DNA of 32,226 bases from Candidatus Hydrogenedentes bacterium CG07_land_8_20_14_0_80_42_17 (GTDB lineage Bacteria; UBA8481), in contig PEWQ01000084.1 of the NCBI GenBank assembly GCA_002780065.1, positions 1-32,226 on the forward strand. The letters are read 5' to 3'. Below, piece by piece: positions 1 to 8,429 of this stretch (positions are counted from its first letter, which is position 1; each line of letters opens with the position of its first letter). The notes below the pieces were generated by a model. That model saw only the letters and a list, made by a program, of their open reading frames with translations. It was not told the DNA's origin and made no database searches. The position numbers and the translations under genes are program-made.

Positions 1-1018
1 AGAGAGGAATTTCCCAAAGATCTTTGAGATTGTGATAGACACAAATAGCAAGTATTGGCTTGTTCTTTGTGATCAGTTTGCGCGCACCTCTCAGAGCATC
101 CATTTCTGCGCCTTCGATGTCCATTTTAATAAAACCGATTTTTCTGTCTGAAAGAAATTCATCTAAAGCTATTACATCGGTTTTAATACCCTGTTTGTAA
201 GGATAATACATACTCGAACCTTTTTGACAGGAATCGTCAAAATGAAGTTCGTTTTTTTCTTTTCCTAAACATGCTCTTATAGCTCTGCATTTATCTTCCC
301 ATTTGCTTACTTTAATTCTTTGGCAAAGTTTATCGAATGCAGTCGGCCCTGGTTCAAACGACCAAATAATTTGATTTTTCGTGGAAGTAATTGGATTATT
401 GATGAATAGTTCGAGCGTGTCTCCATCCCATGCTCCTGCGTCGACAATATCTCCGTCGATTTTTTGAAGAGCATTTGTAAGCTCTGGTATGTCGTCAGGC
501 AGATATTGCTGTTCGGTAAAATAATTGCTGAGAGAAAAAACATCTTCATAAATGAGAACAGATAGAAGTTCTCTTAATACTTCTATTGATTTTATATCTG
601 CCATTATTTCGATGAGCTCTAGTATTTTTTCTGATGCTTTTATTATCTCATCAAATTTTGTTGAGACTAAATCTTGAAAATAATGGGAGCAGAAATTATT
701 TATTCCGCGTTTTATAAGTTTACTTTCGATTTCCTTCCAAAATAGACTTGCAATAATTACAAACCATTCATCTTTTGAGAGAATATCTGGGGAGCTGACT
801 ATAAAATCTTCTATTTTTTTATTCCACTGCTTATTATCGCTGGAAATTACGGCATCTATATCTATCTTTTTTTTTACAAGAACATTAATAAGTTTGCGCC
901 CGGCTTCTCCCGCACCAAAGATTGCAAGCTTTTTGCCGGCAATTTTATTTTTGAATGAATCTTTTAATTCGGAAAGATTTAAAGTATCTATTATTTTTTG
1001 AAGTTCTTGAGGCCTCAT
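1..1018 (-). CDS. FkbM-family methyltransferase, 3' end cut by window edge
   Basis: This gene is absent from the ORF track because it runs off the left edge; I translated 339 codons without a stop. Two regions are visible. Residues ~29-45 (KLAIFGAGEAGRKLINVL) form a Rossmann-like nucleotide-binding motif, as seen at the N-terminus of some glycan-cluster methyltransferases. From ~190 on there is a SAM-methyltransferase motif I (DIVDAGAWDGDTLELF), and near the truncated end the FkbM hallmark IGFIKMDIEGAEMDAL. FkbM enzymes O-methylate sugars or polyketides, so this one probably methylates a sugar hydroxyl. The ATG at 1018 overlaps the upstream stop by one base (TAATG), and AAGGA lies about 9 nt upstream, so it is the last visible gene of the minus-strand glycan operon. 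The substrate cannot be read from sequence. Confidence 0.85.
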   Translation of the reverse strand, partial: MRPQELQKIIDTLNLSELKDSFKNKIAGKKLAIFGAGEAGRKLINVLVKKKIDIDAVISSDNKQWNKKIEDFIVSSPDILSKDEWFVIIASLFWKEIESKLIKRGINNFCSHYFQDLVSTKFDEIIKASEKILELIEIMADIKSIEVLRELLSVLIYEDVFSLSNYFTEQQYLPDDIPELTNALQKIDGDIVDAGAWDGDTLELFINNPITSTKNQIIWSFEPGPTAFDKLCQRIKVSKWEDKCRAIRACLGKEKNELHFDDSCQKGSSMYYPYKQGIKTDVIALDEFLSDRKIGFIKMDIEGAEMDALRGARKLITKNKPILAICVYHNLKDLWEIPL

Positions 1019-2034
1019 TATAATTTATCCTTTGCAGTTAGAGTTGATTTTAAAGTCCTGTATAATATTTCTAAAAGCTGTTCATTAATCGGTAATCCTG
1101 CTCTTCTCATTGCAAGAAGATGAGCTCCCCATGGCGGCTGGAGAAGGGCAATTTCTGTTTCAAATTCACCTGTAGAAAAACGGTTGCAAAATTCATGCAG
1201 CGAAATATTTTTGAATGTTGTAAATCTCTTAAGCAAGTTTGATTGAGCTAAAGGCGGTAGTGTATTTTGTTTAGAAATTAACTTTCTCTTTGAGAGAGTT
1301 GAAGGGGTGCGAACAATATTTTTCAAAAATACAGTGTTAGCTTTGACAGCGGAATTTGAATGACAATCAAATATTTTAAGTTCGTGATGCTTTGAGATAT
1401 AATTTGCCATGCGGTTGAATTCCTTAAGATGAATTACTAGAGAAGGTGTTGACATTGCCGTTTTGCTCCAAGTCTTAACCTTTATTTTGCCTTTTTCGTC
1501 GGTCATCTCACAGCCGGCAAGAAAAACTTTTTTTACGCCAAGTTTGTTTGAAAGAGATAGAGCAAGAGAAATCCCGTCCCAACTCGGTGTAATCTTCTCT
1601 GAAAGAAAGTTACGAAATGAATTTGGCAGTTCTTCTCCGTACCAATCAGGAAAAGCAAACGGTAGGTTTGCAGACGTAATGTCTTCGGGATGAGAACGCA
1701 CATCAAATAAGACGAAAGATTTCTTTAGCTGTGAAACTGCTTTATATTTTCTGGGTTCGTTTTCATTGAAAGAGTAAGGATAAATTACGATGTCCGGTTC
1801 AATTTTTATTGCTAACAGTCTTTCAAGTGCGGCGACATGTGCGATGAGAATTGCACCGAATCGGATTGGATTCAGCTTTGCAATAGTCTCTTCGAGACTT
1901 TTTCCTGCTCCGATTATTATTGCTGACTGCAAAAAATTATTTTTATGAAATGCGAATTGTGGGGTGTTAGTTATAGTAGAAAGATTTTGCAAAAAGTTCC
2001 TGTGATAATCGGGAAAAAGCGAAATTTTTTTCAT
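1018..2034 (-). CDS. DUF115 / MptE-like (MAF_flag10) protein
   Basis: The protein has about 338 residues. The region SAIIIGAGKSLEETIAKL followed by segments such as AILIAHVAALERLL and VKKVFLAGCEMTDEKGK matches the DUF115 family (6-hydroxymethylpterin pyrophosphokinase MptE-like / motility-associated factor). Bacterial members often sit in flagellin- or surface-glycosylation loci and are thought to transfer or activate nonulosonic-acid-type sugars; archaeal MptE makes a pterin precursor. Here the flanking GT4 and FkbM genes favour a glycan role (inference). The track starts at a GTG (2046), but the ATG at 2034 lies 1 nt after the GT4 stop (TAGCATG) with AAAGAG about 11 nt upstream, so I prefer 2034. 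The stop overlaps the FkbM start. No membrane segment is seen. Confidence 0.75.
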   Translation of the reverse strand: MKKISLFPDYHRNFLQNLSTITNTPQFAFHKNNFLQSAIIIGAGKSLEETIAKLNPIRFGAILIAHVAALERLLAIKIEPDIVIYPYSFNENEPRKYKAVSQLKKSFVLFDVRSHPEDITSANLPFAFPDWYGEELPNSFRNFLSEKITPSWDGISLALSLSNKLGVKKVFLAGCEMTDEKGKIKVKTWSKTAMSTPSLVIHLKEFNRMANYISKHHELKIFDCHSNSAVKANTVFLKNIVRTPSTLSKRKLISKQNTLPPLAQSNLLKRFTTFKNISLHEFCNRFSTGEFETEIALLQPPWGAHLLAMRRAGLPINEQLLEILYRTLKSTLTAKDKL

Positions 2035-2035
2035 G

Positions 2036-3169
2036 CTATGAAACACTCTTTAAATAAAGTTCATGCCATTGAGTTGAAAACGAGTGAATATCGAATTTTT
2101 CTCTCACGGTCTTTTTACCTTCTGCTCCAATATAACGTCTCAATTGTGCATCTTCTATAATGCGTTGCATCGCTATTGCGAGTTCTTTACTTGAATTCGG
2201 TTCGACAAGCAACCCGTTTTTTCCATCTTTGATGACTTCAGGAATACTGCCGACTTTAGTTGTTATTACGGGCTGAGCGACAGCCATAGCTTCAAGAATA
2301 GAGAGAGGCAATCCTTCTATGAGCGTTGGAAGAAGAAATGCATCGGACATTTGATTAATCGTATTAATTGATGATTTTTTATCTCCGAAAAGCAAAACAT
2401 CTTCGAGTTTCAATTTTTTACGAAGATTGAGTATATGTTTTAGATAAATTGGATCTTCGTCGCCGTATTTAGCGGCGACTTTAATTTTATATTTTTTATT
2501 TTTCAAGACAGCCAAAGCTTCAAGAAGAATATGAAAACCTTTTCTGTGCAACATATTAGCAATAATTGAAAAGACGAATTCATCTTCTTTAATATTCCAG
2601 CGTTTTCGCTCATTGCTGATTGCTTTCGGAGCGAGGATTGGAAATTGAGATAAATCGATTCCTTCAGCGAAACCACCTTTGAATAAGTGAATAGCTTTTC
2701 GGCTTATACCATGCAAAAGAAGTTTTCTCGATAGGCTTGGAGTTACAGGAACTATTGTTGTAAATTTATTATTTAGCAAGACTTTCAGTGTTTCCCACCA
2801 ATAGTCTGGTTTTGAAACTGTTCCATATTCTGAAATAAAAAATGGTTTTTCAGACCTCTCTATACAATATGGATAAAGCTTGTACATGCTGGTAAATTCG
2901 TGAGCGTGTATGATATCGAATTTAAAATCCATAATGATTTTTTTTATTTGAGGCACAAAAAATCGGACAGCATCTATTGATGATGGTAAAACATAAGTAG
3001 TCACTCCTGCATCTTTGAATTTCTTTTCCATTGGCCCGTGATCAAAAGCTACTATTGTATGATGGATACGGTCATTGGGCATGTTGGCAAGAATTGAATG
3101 AGCTAGCACATGACCGCCTGTGATTCGAAACCTATCTGTTATGTGCAAAACATGAATAGTGCGTTTCAT
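2036..3169 (-). CDS. GT4-family glycosyltransferase (GT-B fold)
   Basis: This 377-aa protein has the layout of a retaining GT-B glycosyltransferase. The N-terminal acceptor domain begins with VLHITDRFRITGGHVLAHSI (gly-rich loop). The C-terminal nucleotide-sugar domain has the linker FSIIANMLHRKGFHILLEAL and the EX7E-type motif EGLPLSILEAMAVAQPVI followed by GSIPEVI, typical of GT4. It should transfer a hexose from a nucleotide sugar to a growing glycan at the cytoplasmic face of the membrane; donor and acceptor are unknown. It is the first gene of the minus-strand set, upstream of the DUF115 and FkbM genes. I see no good Shine-Dalgarno at the ATG at 3169; an AGGAG lies about 33 nt away, too far to act directly. 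It diverges from the GT-C-like gene across a 114-bp gap. Confidence 0.88.
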   Translation of the reverse strand: MKRTIHVLHITDRFRITGGHVLAHSILANMPNDRIHHTIVAFDHGPMEKKFKDAGVTTYVLPSSIDAVRFFVPQIKKIIMDFKFDIIHAHEFTSMYKLYPYCIERSEKPFFISEYGTVSKPDYWWETLKVLLNNKFTTIVPVTPSLSRKLLLHGISRKAIHLFKGGFAEGIDLSQFPILAPKAISNERKRWNIKEDEFVFSIIANMLHRKGFHILLEALAVLKNKKYKIKVAAKYGDEDPIYLKHILNLRKKLKLEDVLLFGDKKSSINTINQMSDAFLLPTLIEGLPLSILEAMAVAQPVITTKVGSIPEVIKDGKNGLLVEPNSSKELAIAMQRIIEDAQLRRYIGAEGKKTVREKFDIHSFSTQWHELYLKSVS

Positions 3170-3248
3170 TTACATTGCATGAGAAAACATAAATTAGTTT
3201 TTCTCCTCTTCTTCTTGGAGAATAAGTGAGGGAGCAAAAATCTTGTAA

Positions 3249-3277
3249 TTGAGACAAACACGCATAAATGATAGATT
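3249..3277 (+). promoter_or_regulatory. candidate promoter for the GT-C-like gene
   Basis: TTGAGA and TAGATT are separated by 17 bp, resembling a sigma70-type -35/-10 pair (4 of 6 matches in the -10). Transcription would begin at about 3284, right at the start codon, and I see no Shine-Dalgarno before it, so a leaderless transcript is possible. The box assignment is by eye only. Confidence 0.35.
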
Positions 3278-3286
3278 CATGATGTG

Positions 3287-5110
3287 ATGTTTACCAGAGA
3301 ATTTGTTGAGAAACTGTTAGTAATTGTTGTTATACCTTTCTTGTTTTTTATTGTCGGCATTCGAGATGGAATTCCTACGCGGGAACGTTTTGAGAGGATA
3401 GTGCCTGATTCCAGTGCGCGTGAGCAGATAGCTAAATATATTGAAGAAGAACGTGAAGATTTTGAAAATATGATTACTGACTCGGCATATCTTAATTATG
3501 CGGAGTTTAATAAGAAACTGCTGGAAGAAAAAAAATATACCATTACGGATTCTCTCGGACGTTCATACGAGTTGACTAAATCTCATATCGCTTATTTGAA
3601 ACGCGTTGTTTTCGGCTCGAGTTTTGGAGATGAGACGAAGACTATTACCGCTATTCGCAGTATGAAACCCTCCAAGCTTGATTTCAATCCACACTGGTTT
3701 CTTTATGGAGGAGCATACCTCTATGTTTGCGCGGCTTTTCTTCAATTCGCTCATTTGCTGGGATTTATTAAACTCGGTGATATCTCCTTTTTTGTATTAA
3801 ATCTTGATTACATTACTAGAATCTTTTTAGCGATCAAGCTGGTCAACTTTTTTGGTTTTGTAATTTCAACATTTATGGTTTATCGCATTGCAAGAAAACT
3901 TATTCGGGACGAGCATTGGCTCGGCTTACTTGCGGCTCTGCTCTTTGCGACAGTTCCTGTGTACACGTATTTTGAGCACGTATGCAAACCGTATATTTTA
4001 GCGCAGACCTATGTTTTGATATCTTTGAATTTCCTTATAGAGTGGCTGAATAGTTCTCGTCGCAGGGATTTCTTGCTGTCGGCAATCTTCTGGGGACTTA
4101 GTGTAGGCTCAAATTATTTCTTTGTCGTGTATCTTTTCCCGTTCATAATCTTTTATCTGAACAAATCATGGAATAAATATCGCTGTTTTGATATTTCACT
4201 GAATCTAAAATATTTTCTTTTTTTCGCGGCCATATCTGCTGCGGCATTTTTTATCTCTAATCCATATTGGCTCTTTTCGCTTGATGAAGTATTGAATGAA
4301 GTTTTTAAGCAGTCGACTCCGCGACGAATGAATCACTCCGATTTGATGAATTTCTTTTATTTCTTTATTCGTCCTGTTTTTTCGATAGGTATTGTCGGGA
4401 CTATTGCAGCGTATCTATCTATTTTATTTGGATTGAAAAGAAGATCACTTCTAGTAATTACAGCATCGAGCATGATGTTACTCTTCGGAGTAAGTCTTTC
4501 TCTAATGTGGAATATGAAACCATTGGCACTTTTAGGAGTGAACGATGCGGGAGCCAGTGAACATTATGATGCGTTTGGAGTTCATATCTGGTTGATTTTT
4601 TCCATTGTTGAGGCTTTTAGTTATTTGGAGAAAAGACGCGCTTTGCGCTTTTGGCTTGCTTTGCTTATTGTTGCTTCAAATGTTTGGTACAGCTCTCATA
4701 CGCTCTGGATGATTGCAGATTCGGAGGAAAGGTATACCAGAGTTGGAGAGTGGATAGATGTGAAAATTCCGAATGGGGAAATAATTTATCCGGCAGTTAT
4801 GATGGAAGAGAATATGCCGCCGGAGAGCAGGAAGAGATTGAGTCCACAGGTACTTTTGCCTTATTTCAATATCCTGAATCATCCGACGATTTATCCGAAT
4901 TATTCAAGAGACGATGTGGATAGTTTTCCTCAATATGTTGTTACCAAGTCATGGTTTCTGGATAATTGGCCTTCATTCAAAGAAAAATATAAATTAGTTA
5001 AATATGAAGAGCCCGGAATCAGATTTTTGAATCGAATTTTTTTCAGATACACAATGGATTTTGAACCTCTTCTAATTTATTCGAGAAAAGAAAAGATAGA
5101 GAAGATATAA
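3287..5110 (+). CDS. GT-C-like polytopic membrane glycosyltransferase (GT39/PMT-like)
   Basis: This ~607-aa protein has one N-terminal hydrophobic helix (LLVIVVIPFLFFIVGI). A hydrophilic loop of about 100 residues follows, then many membrane segments (for example WLGLLAALLFATVPVYTYF and FLLSAIFWGLSVGSNYFFV), and a soluble C-terminal tail from ~470 on. This is the layout of GT-C enzymes (PMT/ArnT/GT39) that move a sugar from a lipid-phosphate donor on the extracytoplasmic side; the first loop opens with acidic residues (GIRDGIPTRERFERIV) where GT-C enzymes place their catalytic Asp. The downstream polyprenyl-phosphate GT2 (6460) could supply such a donor (inference). The track start is a GTG at 3284; the next codon is ATG (3287), which I prefer. 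Neither has a visible Shine-Dalgarno. No EpsG/Wzy-specific motif was recognised. Confidence 0.7.
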   Translation: MFTREFVEKLLVIVVIPFLFFIVGIRDGIPTRERFERIVPDSSAREQIAKYIEEEREDFENMITDSAYLNYAEFNKKLLEEKKYTITDSLGRSYELTKSHIAYLKRVVFGSSFGDETKTITAIRSMKPSKLDFNPHWFLYGGAYLYVCAAFLQFAHLLGFIKLGDISFFVLNLDYITRIFLAIKLVNFFGFVISTFMVYRIARKLIRDEHWLGLLAALLFATVPVYTYFEHVCKPYILAQTYVLISLNFLIEWLNSSRRRDFLLSAIFWGLSVGSNYFFVVYLFPFIIFYLNKSWNKYRCFDISLNLKYFLFFAAISAAAFFISNPYWLFSLDEVLNEVFKQSTPRRMNHSDLMNFFYFFIRPVFSIGIVGTIAAYLSILFGLKRRSLLVITASSMMLLFGVSLSLMWNMKPLALLGVNDAGASEHYDAFGVHIWLIFSIVEAFSYLEKRRALRFWLALLIVASNVWYSSHTLWMIADSEERYTRVGEWIDVKIPNGEIIYPAVMMEENMPPESRKRLSPQVLLPYFNILNHPTIYPNYSRDDVDSFPQYVVTKSWFLDNWPSFKEKYKLVKYEEPGIRFLNRIFFRYTMDFEPLLIYSRKEKIEKI

Positions 5111-5179
5111 TTGCTTCTAACTAAATAATTGTCATTTATTTTTTTTTAAGGCAAACTACAACATATATGGGAGTTTGTA

Positions 5180-6463
5180 ATGAAAGTTAGCATTTTCGGA
5201 CTTGGCTATGTAGGAAGCGTGACAGCGGCATGTTTGGCAAGTCAGGGCAATAAAATAATCGGAGTGGATGTTGTAGACTCGAAGGTTGATACAATAAATA
5301 GCGGCAGATGGCCTATCTATGAGCCGGGTTTGGATAAGCTGGGAGTTTTTCAAAAGAAACTTGTGATTGCTACGAAAGATGTTAGAAAGGCAATAAACGA
5401 ATCAGATGTTTCACTTGTTTGCGTAGGAACTCCAAGCCTGCCTGACGGCAGTGTAGATCTGACTTATCTTAAAAATACTATTTTACGAATAAACAAAGTT
5501 TTGAGAAACAAGAAAGGCAGACACATACTTTTGATACGAAGCACTGCGCCTCCGGGAACTCTTGACAAATTCGTATTGCCAATTCTTTCTGCAAAACAGC
5601 GGAAATTTACGGCTTATTATCCTGAATTTCTCCGTGAAGGCACAGCAATAAAAGATTTCTTTGAACCGAGTCTAAATGTGATTGGAATTAACAAAGGCTT
5701 TCCAACTGAGATTTTGAAGAAGCTTATGCCTGATTTAAAAGTTGAGCTTCAAACGGTTGATATAAAAACATCCGAATCGATAAAATACGCTAACAATTCT
5801 TTTCACGCTTTGAAAATAGTTTTTACTAATGAAATAGCTCAGTTCTGCAAGGCATACGGTTCTGATGCCGATAAAGTTATGGAACTTTTCTGCCGTGACG
5901 CAAAATTAAATTTATCGCCTTATTACCTCAGACCCGGATTTGCTTTCGGCGGCTCATGCCTTCCAAAAGAGCTTCGAGCTTTGAGCGCTCTTATGCGCGC
6001 AAAAAATACTGATCCGATACTTATAGAATCGATTGATCAGAGTAATGAAAAATTAATAGATTCTTTTATCTCTCTGATGATGTCTTTGAAACCATCTTCA
6101 ATAGGTTATGTTGGCGTGACTTTCAAACCGAATACGGATGATCTTAGGGAAAGTTCTGTGATGCGCGCTGTGGACAAGATAAACCTTAGAAATCGAAGCT
6201 ACAGCAAGTCTGTAAGGCAGTTTGTTTTTGACAACACCGAAGCGCTTTTGAAGATTAGAGAAACTGCATCTGAAAAGCTTACAGCGGTGGATTCATTGGA
6301 AGAACTCATTAAAGAGTCGGACATTGTTGTTTTAGGTCCGTATAAATTAAATCTCAAAGATGAATCTAAATTAATTCGTTCAGGTAAAAATGTTGTCGAT
6401 CTCAAGTGGTTTCGAGTCGGAACAGCTTTAAAAAATTATAGAAAGTATCATTCGCTAGTATGA
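5180..6463 (+). CDS. UDP-glucose/GDP-mannose 6-dehydrogenase family (AlgD/Ugd-like)
   Basis: This NAD-dependent dehydrogenase oxidises a nucleotide hexose to its uronic acid in two steps (four electrons). The 427 aa are a normal family length. Residues 1-30 carry the Rossmann GxGxxG motif (MKVSIFGLGYVGSVTAACLA) with an acidic residue ending beta2 (GVDV). SLVCVGTP and IRSTAPPGT are family signatures. The catalytic cysteine lies in FAFGGSCLPKELRAL at about residue 259, whose wording is closer to GDP-mannose dehydrogenases (AlgD) than to Ugd, though I cannot assign the sugar. The C-terminal domain (YVGVTFKPNTDDLRESSV) is present. A GGGAG sits about 8 nt before the ATG. It overlaps the next gene by 4 nt (ATGA), so uronate production and the GT2 are translationally coupled. 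Confidence 0.88.
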   Translation: MKVSIFGLGYVGSVTAACLASQGNKIIGVDVVDSKVDTINSGRWPIYEPGLDKLGVFQKKLVIATKDVRKAINESDVSLVCVGTPSLPDGSVDLTYLKNTILRINKVLRNKKGRHILLIRSTAPPGTLDKFVLPILSAKQRKFTAYYPEFLREGTAIKDFFEPSLNVIGINKGFPTEILKKLMPDLKVELQTVDIKTSESIKYANNSFHALKIVFTNEIAQFCKAYGSDADKVMELFCRDAKLNLSPYYLRPGFAFGGSCLPKELRALSALMRAKNTDPILIESIDQSNEKLIDSFISLMMSLKPSSIGYVGVTFKPNTDDLRESSVMRAVDKINLRNRSYSKSVRQFVFDNTEALLKIRETASEKLTAVDSLEELIKESDIVVLGPYKLNLKDESKLIRSGKNVVDLKWFRVGTALKNYRKYHSLV

Positions 6464-7404
6464 ATACAGTTGTTGTAATTCCATCGAAAAACGAAGAGAA
6501 ACGGATTCAAACGACCATTGAAGAGATATTTACAGTTTTTCAAAATCGCGGATTGGAAAGACCGACAATTCTTCTGACTGATGACTCTACGGATAATACT
6601 CGAGTCATTGCAAGAAAAGTCGGGGCGAATGTCATTAACGGCGGCGGAAAAGGATTGGGCTTTGCAATGTATCTCGGCTTGAAGGCGGCATTGGAATTTC
6701 AACCTGATATAATTGCAGCTTATGATGCCGACGGCCAATGCGATCCTAATGAAATCCCCCAGTTCATAAATATGATTCAGGAAGACCGAGCGGATTTAGT
6801 TCTTGCTTCGCGATTTGTAAAACCAGGATTAGTTCAATATGACTATCCATTCTTAAACAGATTCGGAACCATAGTTCTTTCTAAAATTCTTTCTGCTTTC
6901 ACAGGGATAAATCACACAGATTCTCATGGCGGGATCCGCGCTATGAAGCCTGAAGTTGTTGAAGAGCTCGAAATGCTGGGGACTCATACCTATGTTCAGG
7001 AAACCATCATAGATGCTCACGAGAAAGGTTTTAGAATTATCGAGCTTCCCAGCGCATGGCTGAAGCGACAGCATGGAAAATCTCGAGTGGTCTCTTCTAT
7101 ACCTACATATATTTTTCATACATTGCCTATTTTGATTCTGAGATCGAAACAGCATTTGAAGTGGCTCTACACATTAGGCATTTTATTTTTTCTAAGTTCG
7201 TTTATTTATTTCGGAATTATTTTTTATCAGAGCGGTTTTAACCTTCCTCCTCTTATCAATCGCGTTCCCGCATTAATTTTGGTTTCTTTGCTAGTGACTA
7301 CGGGAATTCAATTCTTTTTCTTCGGATTTATTCTTCAGTTGTTGAAGGTAATTAAATATCGCGTCGATAAAGCTGTATTTCATTCCGAAAGGAGTCAGAA
7401 ATGA
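6460..7404 (+). CDS. GT2 glycosyltransferase, polyprenyl-phosphate sugar synthase type
   Basis: This 314-aa protein has an N-terminal GT-A domain of the dolichyl-phosphate mannose synthase / ArnC type. It has VVVIPSKNEEKRI at the start, LLTDDSTDNTRVIARKVGA, a glycine loop NGGGKGLGFAMYLGL, and a DxD-like metal site AAYDADGQCDPNEIP followed by LVLASRFV. Two C-terminal hydrophobic segments (about 232-260 and 268-300) anchor it in the membrane. Such enzymes charge polyprenyl phosphate with one sugar, giving a donor for extracytoplasmic GT-C transferases like the one at 3287. It starts inside the upstream stop (ATGA), and its C-terminal codons contain the GGAG site of the following oxidoreductase. 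The sugar is not predictable from sequence. Confidence 0.85.
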   Translation: MNTVVVIPSKNEEKRIQTTIEEIFTVFQNRGLERPTILLTDDSTDNTRVIARKVGANVINGGGKGLGFAMYLGLKAALEFQPDIIAAYDADGQCDPNEIPQFINMIQEDRADLVLASRFVKPGLVQYDYPFLNRFGTIVLSKILSAFTGINHTDSHGGIRAMKPEVVEELEMLGTHTYVQETIIDAHEKGFRIIELPSAWLKRQHGKSRVVSSIPTYIFHTLPILILRSKQHLKWLYTLGILFFLSSFIYFGIIFYQSGFNLPPLINRVPALILVSLLVTTGIQFFFFGFILQLLKVIKYRVDKAVFHSERSQK

Positions 7405-8429
7405 ATATTGGTGTAATAGGTTTCGGCAAGATGGGGATGCTTCACGCCGGAATTGTGAATGGACTGAAAGGACATAAAACTGTTTCTATTTCAGAAAATT
7501 CGGATTTTATAGGGAGCTCTCTAAAAGCGCTTATGCCTCATATAAAAGTATATTCTGATTATGTCTCGATGCTGGACAATGAAAAACTTGATGCTGTGTT
7601 CATAACGACTCCTGTTCATATGCACGTGGATATGGCAATAGAGGCAATTCGCAGGAAGATTCCTTTTTTTGTAGAAAAGCCTATGGCTTTATCGGCTTCC
7701 GATTCAAAGCGGTTAGTAGATGAACTGGATAAAACTCCGACTTTGAATATGGTTGGATATATGATGCGGTATATATCTACCTTTAAAAAAGCGAAAAAAA
7801 TAATAGCGTCGAATGCGTTGGGAGACATAATAACTTTTAATTACTCGCTGTATGTGTCTCAACTTTTTAAACCTGGAAAAGGTTGGAGATATGACAAAAC
7901 GAAATCCGGAGGCGGACTTATGATGGGGCCGACTTCGCATGTAGTGGATTTGATGTCGTGGTTCTTTGGACCAACTCATGGAGTGAATGCCTCGGCGCTC
8001 GGATATTATTCTAAGACGACCGAAGATTTTATTCATGCAATTTTTCATATGAAGTCAGGAGTGAAAGGATGGCTCGATTCATCGTGGAGCGTTCGCGGGC
8101 ACAGACTGGTTGAATCAAGGTTTGAGGTTCACGGCAGTCGCGGAATGCTTATTTTGACTGACGATTATGTAAAAGTTTGTATGGATGAAGCGACCGACAA
8201 CCTCAAAGCAGGCTGGACATCTTGGACTAAGCCTGAACTTCATGAAGAAGTAGAACTGGATATTGGAGGTCCGCAATACACTTTGGAGGATGTTGACTTT
8301 TTGGAACACGTGAAGCGCGGCGAAAAGATAGAATGTGATGTTTATTCGGCGCATGAAGTTCAGAAAATAATTACTGCGATATATGAGTCTGCCGAAGAAA
8401 AAGGCGCATTTAAGGTGGTGAACTCATGA
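7401..8429 (+). CDS. Gfo/Idh/MocA family NAD(P)-dependent oxidoreductase
   Basis: This 342-aa protein has the two-domain family layout. The N-terminal Rossmann fold shows MNIGVIGFGKMGMLHAGI (GxGxMG), then AVFITTPVHMHVDMAIEAI and the family EKP signature FFVEKPMALSAS (about residues 88-100). The C-terminal alpha/beta domain contains GGGLMMGPTSHVVDLMSWFFG, matching the GG-xxxD-xxH-xxD active-site pattern of sugar dehydrogenases. Members oxidise or reduce sugar hydroxyls, often at C3 of nucleotide sugars, or act on inositol. Here it probably modifies a sugar in the glycan pathway. Its GGAG is 6 nt before the ATG, inside the end of the GT2 gene, and both ends overlap neighbours by 4 nt. The substrate is unknown. 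Confidence 0.85.
   Translation: MNIGVIGFGKMGMLHAGIVNGLKGHKTVSISENSDFIGSSLKALMPHIKVYSDYVSMLDNEKLDAVFITTPVHMHVDMAIEAIRRKIPFFVEKPMALSASDSKRLVDELDKTPTLNMVGYMMRYISTFKKAKKIIASNALGDIITFNYSLYVSQLFKPGKGWRYDKTKSGGGLMMGPTSHVVDLMSWFFGPTHGVNASALGYYSKTTEDFIHAIFHMKSGVKGWLDSSWSVRGHRLVESRFEVHGSRGMLILTDDYVKVCMDEATDNLKAGWTSWTKPELHEEVELDIGGPQYTLEDVDFLEHVKRGEKIECDVYSAHEVQKIITAIYESAEEKGAFKVVNS

Noticed and set aside
307-549. 80-aa minus-strand ORF near the left edge
   Set aside because: It lies in a different frame of the FkbM methyltransferase gene, which runs unbroken from 1018 to the window edge.
4651-4923. 90-aa ORF inside the GT-C-like gene
   Set aside because: Shadow frame; the GT-C-like reading frame is continuous across it with membrane and tail segments.
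5135-5150. T-rich run after the GT-C-like gene as a terminator
   Set aside because: I find no GC-rich stem before the T run, so an intrinsic terminator is not supported.
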